A stretch of DNA of 20,408 nucleotides. It comes from Acidobacteria bacterium AH-259-G07 (GTDB lineage: Bacteria > Acidobacteriota > UBA6911 > RPQK01 > JADFOI01). Each line of letters starts with the position of its first letter. The first letter of the stretch is position 1. Position numbers and translations under genes: made by a program. Where the stretch lies: contig JALLON010000015.1 of assembly GCA_027717925.1 (NCBI GenBank), positions 1 to 20,408 of the forward strand. Direction: 5' to 3'. Below, in pieces: positions 8,655-15,919 of the stretch. Under the pieces are notes generated by a model. The model was not told the origin of the DNA. It saw only the letters and a list, made by a program, of their open reading frames with translations, and did not search any database.

Positions 8655-9614
8655 TCAGATATCGGATTGGATATTGGTCCGATACCAGTGAATCGTTTTT
8701 CTGATACCTTCCTCCAGAGATAACTTGGGTTGCCAAGAGAAGACTTCCTCAGCCTTTGAGATGTCCAGACAAAGCCTCGTGTTGATGCTTGGCTTGCTCG
8801 GATCGTACTCGATTCTTACATCCCTTTCTGAACACTGGATTATCCTTTTCACCAGATCCCTGATCGGGACAGAAGTACCATACCCAACGTTGACCAACTC
8901 AAACTGCTCCTTCTGTTCCCGGACAACCAGCTCCACGAAGTCAACCAGATCTGAGACGTAGAGCAGGTCCCGCTCCTCCTCCCCGGATCCCCACACTACA
9001 ATCTTTCCGTCCTGGGCGGTGAGGACTTTGGCAATGGTAGCTCCCAATACATGTGACCTTTCGAGATCGAACTTGTCATAGGGTCCGTAAACATTCGAAT
9101 GTCGAATGACCGTATATTTTGTGTTTCCAATCGTTGAATAGAACTCTGCTATTTTCTCCAGATAAACTTTGGTCCACCCAGCACCGAAATACTTGGAATG
9201 TATTCGTGCACTGGCATCAAAGTCGCTTTCTTTGACCGGAACTTCACTCGACTGATACATGATCGCGCAGCTGAAGAAGACAGTGTGGCCTACTTTTTTT
9301 TCAAATGCCGCCCTGAAAATGAGCGAATTCATGACGGCGTTGTCCGTCACGTGTATGTGAGGCTTGTTGACAATATCTTTTACCCCGGAAGTAGTGGCCG
9401 CTGCCTGAATGATTACATGCATCCCATCGACAGCCTTTTCCACATCTTCTTTTTTCGTGAGATCGGCTTTAATCATCCGAATGTTCGAGTCGAGGAGGGG
9501 TTCGGATTTGAGATAGGTTCCGTAAACTTCCAGATCGCTTCGGTTTGAAAGCCGCTCGGCAATGTTCCTCCCGATAAAGCCGGTAGCACCACAGACCAGA
9601 ATCTTTTGCTTCAT
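8655..9614 (-). CDS. NAD(P)-dependent sugar-nucleotide epimerase/reductase, Fcl-like (downstream copy)
   Basis: This 319-residue protein is an extended SDR. The N-terminus KILVCGATGFIGRNIAERL is the nucleotide-binding turn. RHSNVYGPYDKFDLERSHV resembles the substrate region of GDP-fucose synthase and ColC-type enzymes. In place of the catalytic YxxxK it reads AGWTK (Ala145, Lys149), so the usual proton-donating Tyr is missing, although a Tyr and Phe lie just before it. The start is ATG 9614, five bases after the preceding gene's TGA. It probably acts on the keto sugar made by the GMD-like enzyme, for example as a C3/C5 epimerase or C4 reductase. The exact reaction is not determinable here. 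Confidence 0.82.
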   Translation of the reverse strand: MKQKILVCGATGFIGRNIAERLSNRSDLEVYGTYLKSEPLLDSNIRMIKADLTKKEDVEKAVDGMHVIIQAAATTSGVKDIVNKPHIHVTDNAVMNSLIFRAAFEKKVGHTVFFSCAIMYQSSEVPVKESDFDASARIHSKYFGAGWTKVYLEKIAEFYSTIGNTKYTVIRHSNVYGPYDKFDLERSHVLGATIAKVLTAQDGKIVVWGSGEEERDLLYVSDLVDFVELVVREQKEQFELVNVGYGTSVPIRDLVKRIIQCSERDVRIEYDPSKPSINTRLCLDISKAEEVFSWQPKLSLEEGIRKTIHWYRTNIQSDI

Positions 9615-9618
9615 GTTG

Positions 9619-10605
9619 TCATCCCGAATCAATACCTTGGACGAAAACATTGAACGGCCCGTCTAGCTGATCTTTGTGGCTGGAGTACCATTCGACGGTG
9701 TCACGGATTCCTTCTTCAATCGGTATTTTTAATCGAAATCCATACTTCATTGCTCTGGTCATATCCATAACTCTTTTCTCATCTCCTGACGGTTTTGTAG
9801 TGTCCCAGACGACGTCTGGCTTGGTCTCCACATTATCCAGAATAATCTCAATAATTCTCTCGATACTGACACCTTCTCCGCTGCCTAAATTCAAGGGTTC
9901 AGTGATCCCGTTCTCAACGGCAAAGAGCATTCCCGTGGCGACATCTTTGGCATGGATAAAGTCTCGAACGGCCGATCCATCTCCCCAGACTAGAAGAGGA
10001 TTCTCACCATCAAAAACCCTTTTGATCAATGAGGGTATGACCATCGCATTTCGAAGGTGAAAATTGTCGTAACGTCCATAGACGTTGGGCGGTCTTACGA
10101 TAGAAACATTCTTCCATCCATACTCAATGGCATAGGCCTGTGCCTGCAGCTCACCGATTCTTTTAGCCCAACCGGCGAACCAATCGTTCTCGGAGGGAAA
10201 CGTTTTCCAGACGTCAGCTTCACGAAGAACTTCTGCGGGCCCATAAACAGCCACAGAACTCGTGTACAAATAGTGTTTGACGCCACATCTTCGAGCCGCC
10301 TCCATCATGTTTGTATTGAAGCTAATTAGGGGAACAAAAAAGCTGGCAGGCTGCTTCTGTGCCATTTCAGGGGATCCTTTGACGCCTGCCAAATGAAAGA
10401 CGTAATCTATTTCCTTGCAAACTCTTAAACAGTTGTTCAAGTCCATAAGATTGGCTCGAATAAACTCGGTGTCTTCGTGGACCCTATCGGGACCGTCAAG
10501 AGAGACTACGCGGACCTTTGCTCCTCTCTCTAAAAGCAGCTCGACAAGATACCTGCCGATCATGCCGGTTCCACCCGTTACCAGCACTTTTTCTCTTTTG
10601 AACAT
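9619..10605 (-). CDS. NAD(P)-dependent sugar-nucleotide epimerase/reductase, Fcl-like (upstream copy)
   Basis: This 328-residue extended SDR has VLVTGGTGMIGRYL at its start and YTSSVAVYG for the catalytic Ser strand. RPPNVYGRYDNFHLRNAMVI and VWGDGSAVRDFIHAKDVA are typical of GDP-fucose synthase-like enzymes. At the YxxxK position it reads AGWAK (Ala144, Lys148), the same Tyr-to-Ala change as in the gene just downstream. The two are diverged paralogues and sit side by side. Its ATG at 10605 overlaps the TAA of the GMD-like gene by one base (TAATG), so translation is coupled. A role next to a 4,6-dehydratase on a GDP-linked 4-keto-6-deoxy sugar is the best guess. Confidence 0.83.
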   Translation of the reverse strand: MFKREKVLVTGGTGMIGRYLVELLLERGAKVRVVSLDGPDRVHEDTEFIRANLMDLNNCLRVCKEIDYVFHLAGVKGSPEMAQKQPASFFVPLISFNTNMMEAARRCGVKHYLYTSSVAVYGPAEVLREADVWKTFPSENDWFAGWAKRIGELQAQAYAIEYGWKNVSIVRPPNVYGRYDNFHLRNAMVIPSLIKRVFDGENPLLVWGDGSAVRDFIHAKDVATGMLFAVENGITEPLNLGSGEGVSIERIIEIILDNVETKPDVVWDTTKPSGDEKRVMDMTRAMKYGFRLKIPIEEGIRDTVEWYSSHKDQLDGPFNVFVQGIDSG

Positions 10606-11633
10606 TACTGGCTCACACCACGAAATCCGGTTTCCTGTTTTACAAAACTCCTGCACTGTTCAAGCAAGTAACCTACACTCTCCTCAAAGGAGAACCTCGG
10701 TTTCCACCCGGTTTCCTTCTGGAATTTGCTTACATCAGGAATTTGTAAGGTGACATCTGCTGGACGCAGCAACTGTGGATCAAGTCGGCAAGCAATCTGG
10801 CACTTAGCAAGCTTCTTAAGCACCTCAAGAAACTCACCTACCTTGATGACCGTCTCACCTCCTATGTTGTAGACCTCACCTGGTGTGCATTTTTCCATGG
10901 CTACCCAGTAGCATTCCATCGCATCTCTGACGTCTATAAGAGTTCTCACTGAGTCCAGGTTGCCATGGAGAAGCTCTTCTTGCAGCCCTGCTTCAATTCT
11001 AGCTACTTGGATGGCAAAGGAAGTTGCAAAAAGGTCCCTGCGTCTCGGATTCAAATAAGCAAACATTCGAGTTCGGATCGTCTTTAAACCGTAGATCCGA
11101 AAATACGTGGCACCCAGAAGATCCTGAGCCACCTTGGATACGGCGTATGGGCTTGCCGGATTGAGCTGGCAGTCTTCCTTAATGGGGACGTCCTTCGGAT
11201 CGACCTGTCCATACACTTCGGAAGTGCTGCATATTTGGATGACCGGATCAGTGTCTTCGCTTAATCTCACGGCTTCCAGGAGATTGGCCGTTCCCATGAT
11301 ATTGTTGTTTAGTACTGCCAATGGTGTGATAAAAGAAGCTCTGACGTTGGCATGAGACGCCAGGTGAAATATGGCGTCGGGTTTCACCGTCCGCAAGGTG
11401 CCTATGACGGAGCTCAGGTCAGTTAGATCGCATTCATGGTTGCTTATCCTGTCGGCAACACTCAAAAGATTCAAATGGTTCAGGCTGCTGTGCCACCTGG
11501 ATATTCCATGGACTTCGGTATCCGGATTATTGCTGACAATATGCTCGGCGAGATAACTGCCACCGGACCCTGAAATTCCGCTGATGAGGACTCTGTTGAA
11601 CGTTCTAGTCACAGTTTTCCATGCTCTTTCCAC
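10605..11633 (-). CDS. GDP-mannose 4,6-dehydratase-like enzyme (GMD/Rmd group)
   Basis: This 342-residue protein resembles GDP-mannose 4,6-dehydratase. Its start VLISGISGSGGSYLAEHIV parallels the GMD cofactor loop, and HGISRWHSS follows where GMD has the Arg pair that binds NADP phosphate. STSEVYG (Thr137, Ser138, Glu139) and SPYAVSK (Tyr163, Lys167) supply the active-site residues. HGNLDSVRTLIDVRDAMECY and RPADV are also family-like. It should turn a GDP-hexose or GDP-heptose into its 4-keto-6-deoxy form; a reductase of the Rmd type is the alternative. The start is a GTG at 11633, and an internal GTG at codon 8 is possible. It is the first gene of the long minus-strand operon. With heptose-activating genes nearby and no mannose guanylyltransferase seen, GDP-heptose is a reasonable substrate (inference). 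Confidence 0.82.
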   Translation of the reverse strand: MERAWKTVTRTFNRVLISGISGSGGSYLAEHIVSNNPDTEVHGISRWHSSLNHLNLLSVADRISNHECDLTDLSSVIGTLRTVKPDAIFHLASHANVRASFITPLAVLNNNIMGTANLLEAVRLSEDTDPVIQICSTSEVYGQVDPKDVPIKEDCQLNPASPYAVSKVAQDLLGATYFRIYGLKTIRTRMFAYLNPRRRDLFATSFAIQVARIEAGLQEELLHGNLDSVRTLIDVRDAMECYWVAMEKCTPGEVYNIGGETVIKVGEFLEVLKKLAKCQIACRLDPQLLRPADVTLQIPDVSKFQKETGWKPRFSFEESVGYLLEQCRSFVKQETGFRGVSQ

Positions 11634-11665
11634 GATCTTTGGGAGTCGTAACTGGCTTCAGAGTG

Positions 11666-11685
11666 AGGAATCATCACATGATCCT
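11666..11685. promoter_or_regulatory. Imperfect dyad in the divergent GMD-like/glycosyltransferase gap
   Basis: Within the 92 bases between two divergent genes, AGGAATCAT and ATGATCCT flank CAC and pair with one bulged A. Its central position suits an operator acting on both promoters, but no clear -35/-10 boxes could be picked out. Confidence 0.25.
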
Positions 11686-11725
11686 TCTTCGTCAAAGCCG
11701 AAACGGCCATTAAGCTAAACTCACA

Positions 11726-12409
11726 ATGAAAACAACCTTGTTGATTCCAACGGTGAATGAAATCGAGGGCATGAAAAAGATAATGCCCAGGATTAAGAAG
11801 CATTGGGTTGACGAGATACTTATCATTGACGGGGGATCAACAGACGGAACGTTTGAGTATGCAAAGAGTAATCCCGATTATATTACAGTCAAACAGCAAT
11901 CTGAAGGCTTAACAGACTCCTACTGGGAAGCTCTGAAAGTCGCGACCGGAGACATTATTATTACCTTCAGCCCTGATGGAAACTCCGTCCCGGAACGAAT
12001 ACCGGAACTCATAAGCAAAATGAAAGAAGGCTACGACATGGTTGTAGTGTCCCGATACCGGGAAGCTGCAAAAAGTGAAGACGATGACATGGTAACGGCC
12101 TTTGGAAACTGGATGTTTACAAAAATGATCAATATCCTCTTTGGCGGACATTACACGGATACGCTAGTCATGTTCCGTGCCTGGAAGAGGGATGTTCTCG
12201 CCTTGTGCAGCAAAATTGACGCCAAAAGAGCAGGACTGGAACCGCATCTTTCAATTCAATGTGCTAAGAGAAAGCTGAGAGTGGGCGAGATCGCAGGAGA
12301 CGAGCCCAAAAGAATTGGAGGCGTCAGAAAAATGAGCCCCCTGAAAAACGGTTGGGGTGTTCTGGTCCTCATTTTCAAGGAATTCGTGAGCAGGGAAAAG
12401 GCGAAATGA
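11726..12409 (+). CDS. Family 2 glycosyltransferase (polyprenyl-phosphate sugar synthase-like)
   Basis: This 227-residue GT-A enzyme starts LLIPTVNEIEGMKKIMPRI and has IIDGGSTDGT (Asp35) for nucleotide binding. FSPDGNS (Asp84) stands where the metal-binding motif is expected, with VVVSRYR following. The pattern resembles dolichyl/polyprenyl-phosphate mannose synthases, but there is no C-terminal membrane anchor. It would transfer a sugar from an activated donor to a lipid carrier or a growing glycan on the cytoplasmic face. It is the only glycosyltransferase in the window and stands alone between two oppositely oriented units. ATG 11726 has no strong ribosome site. Confidence 0.85.
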   Translation: MKTTLLIPTVNEIEGMKKIMPRIKKHWVDEILIIDGGSTDGTFEYAKSNPDYITVKQQSEGLTDSYWEALKVATGDIIITFSPDGNSVPERIPELISKMKEGYDMVVVSRYREAAKSEDDDMVTAFGNWMFTKMINILFGGHYTDTLVMFRAWKRDVLALCSKIDAKRAGLEPHLSIQCAKRKLRVGEIAGDEPKRIGGVRKMSPLKNGWGVLVLIFKEFVSREKAK

Positions 12410-12454
12410 GTTCGAAGCGTGGGCTCTATCTTTGTCGTCGCTTTAGACAACCCG

Positions 12455-12483
12455 TTGCCGGCTACCGGTCAAGAGCATTTTTA
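12455..12483 (+). terminator. Candidate Rho-independent terminator after the glycosyltransferase
   Basis: TTGCCGG (12455-12461) and CCGG-T-CAA (12465-12472) fold into a seven-base-pair stem with one bulge and a CTA loop. The stem is followed by GAGCATTTTTA. It lies 46 bases after the glycosyltransferase stop and between convergent genes, where a terminator is expected. The spacing between stem and T-run is longer than ideal. Confidence 0.35.
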
Positions 12484-14550
12484 GTAATGCCCCTCGAGTT
12501 GTTTGTCTGTTGATACGTTGCCGTAAAGGTACGCTCCTTTCCTGTTACCATACCATACGACTCGTTGATACCACTCATCCCACGTCATCCATCTTTCGGT
12601 GGTGCGGTCAATTCGGTATGTGCACGGCTTCTCTTCAATAGTAATTGGTTCGCCCACCAACACAGAGCGGTAGAATTCCCAAATGTTATGGGAAAGATGC
12701 AGTTCCAGATCGTCTTCTTTAAAAGGAAGTTTGATAAGGTTTCGATTTAAGGCAACAGTGTCGCGGATAAGTGATGGGGAAAAAGCAGCCGGTCTTTGTT
12801 GTAGGAGTAGGCGAATCGCCCTTTCCACTTCATCATAAAACGCTTCCAGTTTTCTCTCAACACAGAGCTTGATAAAGATATACTCCTCTGCTGGCCAATA
12901 AATATCCAGCCATTCAGCGGAATGAAAATATTCCTCTCCTCCGTTCTGAATATCTCGCGCTCGTTCAATGGAAAATGAACGGACTTCAGAAAGGACAGGG
13001 AACGAAGAGCTTGGCCCTTGCTCCGTAAAGTGTGTGTCGAATTTACCCTCCTGAAAAAATTCTATCAACTCACGGTAGCTCAGTTCACACGTTTCATGCA
13101 AAACGATCAGCGGTATCTGAAGTATTTTGTTAAAGTGGAGCAACCCCACCATCCAGCAAAATGCCCGTGTTCGCACCCAATCTTCTTTCGGCATGCTGCT
13201 TGTTCCAACGACCAGTTGTTGCATTTCAGGCACCGCATCTTCGGGGTCATCAATCTTTCCGTGAATATTGACAATTCTTGTTGTGACAATATCCATACCG
13301 TATTTCTTTATGTGTTCCGCATCTCCCATTTCCGCATTAGGCAAGATCGACAGGTTGTTAAATTGAATGCGATTATGCTGCCCCTTCTCAATCAGGGTGG
13401 AAATACCATTGGCAAAAGAGTCATACGTCTCTTCAGGCATGCCCAGAATAAGATCAGTCATGGTTTCGATGCCTTCTGCAGCAAACCTGCGTTGGTTTTC
13501 CTTGAACACTTCTAGGCTGATGTTACCCCTTTTGATAGCACTGAGGGTTGCAGGATTAAGCGATTGCATCGATATGACCACGGCTTTATTTAAGCCGGCG
13601 TCGGCCAGGATTTTTTGAACCTGATACGAGCGTTCTTGGGCGTTTTTGGTGGACTGAACTGAAATAGCTTCCGGGTAACCGTACTGTTGCTTAATTTTTG
13701 CGCAATATTTGGCAATATCGATATCACGAGGCAGAATACCGAAGTTTGCATCCGCACAAAAAACATATCCGATCTTGTAGCGGCCAAACCATTCAACTTC
13801 CGTATACAATCGTTCAATATTCCATTTGTTCACTTTAGACGCGACTGCCGAACCCCAGTCACAGAACGTACAGGAAAAAGGACATCCTCGATTTGTTTCC
13901 CATATGGAGATCCAGTTTTCCAGTGGATTATTGATCATCAGGGGGAGGAAAACATCATCCAGATACGGGGAGGGAACCTCGGAAAGATCTCTCATCCTCG
14001 GAACTCTGGGGTTTTGGACAAAGAGCCCATCTTCATCCAGGTAACTAATCGATGGGATCTGATCCCAAGAGTCCCCAACGGAGTGCTGGAGAATTGCAAG
14101 AAATACCTTTTCTCCTTCTCCGTGGGAGGCAATGTCGATAAAAGGATACTGATTGAGGTATTCTTCGGCCTCGTCCGGAACATGGGGTCCTCCAAAAACA
14201 ATGAGCGCCCCTGGTTTACAGCGCTTAAGTGTTTCGGCAATTTTCAGGGAAAGCTGAAAATTCCAGACATAGGTGCTGAACCCGACAATGTCGGCTTGCA
14301 TCAAGTTTTGCACCGCTTCTTCGACCGAGATCCTCGAGTAGATAAAAGGAAGGAAATCGTACTGGCTGCCATTCCTAAGATGTTTTTGGGCGTATGCCTG
14401 AAGTGTTCCAACGGAAAGGGGCAAATAAACCTGACCAGAAAATCTACTATTGATTTGAACTAATCCGACCCGAATTGTCTCAGAATTTATTTTGCCTTCC
14501 AAACCCTTGTCCTCAATAACCTTAAGAGAATAGGACCATTTGCTTTTCAA
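12481..14550 (-). CDS. Radical SAM protein with B12-binding-like N-terminal domain
   Basis: This is a 689-residue protein. Residues about 25-160 form a B12-binding-like Rossmann region with LPLSVGTLQAYAQ, DIVGFSTYVWNF, VFGGPHVPDEAEEYL and SHGEGE. The cobalamin-ligating DxHxxG motif is not visible, so B12 may bind base-on or not at all. RGCPFSCTFCDWG provides Cys223, Cys227 and Cys230 for the 4Fe-4S cluster. Later parts include VISMQSLNPATLSAIKRGN and DLILGMPEETYDSF, typical of this class. The C-terminal 250 residues are less familiar. Members modify unactivated carbons, for example by methylation or rearrangement; the substrate here is unknown. The start is uncertain: TTG 14550 gives the full frame, but a TTG at 14502 after GAGG is also possible. 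It is convergent with the glycosyltransferase and divergent from the ColD-like gene. Confidence 0.85.
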   Translation of the reverse strand: MKSKWSYSLKVIEDKGLEGKINSETIRVGLVQINSRFSGQVYLPLSVGTLQAYAQKHLRNGSQYDFLPFIYSRISVEEAVQNLMQADIVGFSTYVWNFQLSLKIAETLKRCKPGALIVFGGPHVPDEAEEYLNQYPFIDIASHGEGEKVFLAILQHSVGDSWDQIPSISYLDEDGLFVQNPRVPRMRDLSEVPSPYLDDVFLPLMINNPLENWISIWETNRGCPFSCTFCDWGSAVASKVNKWNIERLYTEVEWFGRYKIGYVFCADANFGILPRDIDIAKYCAKIKQQYGYPEAISVQSTKNAQERSYQVQKILADAGLNKAVVISMQSLNPATLSAIKRGNISLEVFKENQRRFAAEGIETMTDLILGMPEETYDSFANGISTLIEKGQHNRIQFNNLSILPNAEMGDAEHIKKYGMDIVTTRIVNIHGKIDDPEDAVPEMQQLVVGTSSMPKEDWVRTRAFCWMVGLLHFNKILQIPLIVLHETCELSYRELIEFFQEGKFDTHFTEQGPSSSFPVLSEVRSFSIERARDIQNGGEEYFHSAEWLDIYWPAEEYIFIKLCVERKLEAFYDEVERAIRLLLQQRPAAFSPSLIRDTVALNRNLIKLPFKEDDLELHLSHNIWEFYRSVLVGEPITIEEKPCTYRIDRTTERWMTWDEWYQRVVWYGNRKGAYLYGNVSTDKQLEGHY

Positions 14551-14620
14551 AACGGCGGCACCTGCAACTGTAAACTTGAGCTGACATCACTTGTTTGGGT
14601 CGGGAGATTTGGTCTTTTCT

Positions 14621-14649
14621 TTGTAAAAGACACACTTTAAACATGTTAT
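14621..14649 (+). promoter_or_regulatory. Possible sigma-70 type promoter for the ColD-like operon
   Basis: TTGTAA (14621-14626) and TGTTAT (14644-14649) are separated by 17 bases in the 189-base divergent gap, about 90 bases before the start of the ColD-like gene. The match to consensus is fair, and the position suits the first gene of the plus-strand operon. Confidence 0.3.
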
Positions 14650-14739
14650 TATGACCCACGCCGAGCGAGAGGTAGATTTGTAATTTGCTCACTCGCTGAT
14701 GCCAAGAAAAGAGGCTACCTGGCCAAGCACATTCTAGCT

Positions 14740-15906
14740 GTGATGATTAAGTACCACCTGGCAGAAGACACAATCGACCCAAAGGACATTGATCGACTGG
14801 TTGCCTGGCTCAGTACCTACCCACGCCTAACAAAAAGCAACGTCACCTTACAGTTCGAGAAGAAGTGGAACAACTGGTTGGGGAGAAAATACTCCGTGTT
14901 TTGCAACTCCGGTTCCTCAGCCAACCTACTGATGTATTACACACTCAAGTTGTCGGGCCGACTGAAGAACATGTGGGTTGTCGTCCCGAGCGTGGGCTGG
15001 GTGACGACCATTACTCCAGCGATTCAATTTGGCTTTGAGCCCCTCATGTGCGAGGCTGATCCGGAAACCTTCGCGCTTGACCTAAACCACCTGGAAGACC
15101 TTCTTAAATTGCACAACCCTTCGACAGTCGTGTTGGTTCAAGTGTTGGGCGTCCCTGCAAAAATGGAAGAGATCCTGGCACTGAAGGAAAAGTACGGTTT
15201 CTTTCTACTCGAAGACGCTTGCGCTGCGATAGCGGCGAAATACAGGGGGCGCTACGTGGGAACCTTCGGTGATATGTCCAGTTTTTCCTTTTATTTTGGT
15301 CACCAGATATCAACCATCGAAGGAGGTATGGTCTCCACGGACGACAAAGCTTTTAACGACCTTTTGCTGATGCTGAGAAGCCATGGGTGGAGCAAAGACC
15401 TTGACAAGGAAACTCACAACCGACTGGTAAATGAGCACAACATAGACGATTTCCATGCTCCTTTTGTCTTCTATGTACCGGGTTTCAACTTACGCTCCAC
15501 TGACCTGAATGCGTATATCGGTCTAAGACAGATGGATAAACTAGATTGGATCATGAGCCGACGGCAAGAAAATCACACTCGCTACCTGAACCATCTTGAA
15601 TCTCATCTTTATTTTCAGAAAGCACCAGAAGGCTCTCGCATTTGCAGCATTCACTGTGCAGCCCTTGCTGAAGACCGTGAACAGCGAGCCTCTATTGTTA
15701 AAGCACTCACCGAGAAAGGAATCGAAACTCGAATCTTTTCCGCAGGGAATCTGGGACTGCATCCTTTCTGGTACGAGAAAAATGGCAAAGCGAGCTTTCC
15801 GGTTGCGGACAGAATTCATCGATGCGGTTTCTTTTTACCCAATCACCCCTCTCTGACTCTTGACGCGGTCGATTTTATCTGTTCGGTTGTTAGGAGTGCC
15901 CTTTGA
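14740..15906 (+). CDS. ColD-like PLP-dependent sugar 3-dehydratase (DegT/DnrJ/EryC1 fold)
   Basis: This 388-residue protein has the DegT aminotransferase fold: SGSSANLL near residue 57, LLEDACAAI (Asp159 for the PLP ring) and TFGDMSSFSFYF. In aminotransferases the next segment carries the PLP-binding Lys. Here it reads FGHQISTIEGG, so His188 takes its place. As I recall ColD, GDP-4-keto-6-deoxymannose 3-dehydratase, it also has His188 in the segment SHHIATMEGG. RSHGWSKDL, YVPGFNLRSTDL and a late FLPNHPSL are ColD-like too. It therefore probably removes the C3 hydroxyl of a 4-keto-6-deoxy sugar using PMP rather than adding an amino group. The sugar could be mannose- or heptose-derived. The second ATG (14743) is an alternative start. 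It leads a plus-strand operon. Confidence 0.88.
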   Translation: MMIKYHLAEDTIDPKDIDRLVAWLSTYPRLTKSNVTLQFEKKWNNWLGRKYSVFCNSGSSANLLMYYTLKLSGRLKNMWVVVPSVGWVTTITPAIQFGFEPLMCEADPETFALDLNHLEDLLKLHNPSTVVLVQVLGVPAKMEEILALKEKYGFFLLEDACAAIAAKYRGRYVGTFGDMSSFSFYFGHQISTIEGGMVSTDDKAFNDLLLMLRSHGWSKDLDKETHNRLVNEHNIDDFHAPFVFYVPGFNLRSTDLNAYIGLRQMDKLDWIMSRRQENHTRYLNHLESHLYFQKAPEGSRICSIHCAALAEDREQRASIVKALTEKGIETRIFSAGNLGLHPFWYEKNGKASFPVADRIHRCGFFLPNHPSLTLDAVDFICSVVRSAL

Positions 15907-15919
15907 GTGAGGTAGTGGC

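Noticed and set aside
8623..8736. Longer version of the E1 alpha gene starting at 8736
   Set aside because: It would overlap the conserved end of the preceding epimerase by some 80 bases, and the extra residues do not resemble the family; GTG 8622 has a good ribosome site.
13687..14463. Long plus-strand open frame (258 codons) opposite the radical SAM gene
   Set aside because: Its translation shows no family features, and the minus strand here encodes a clear radical SAM/B12-like domain, so it is a mirror frame.
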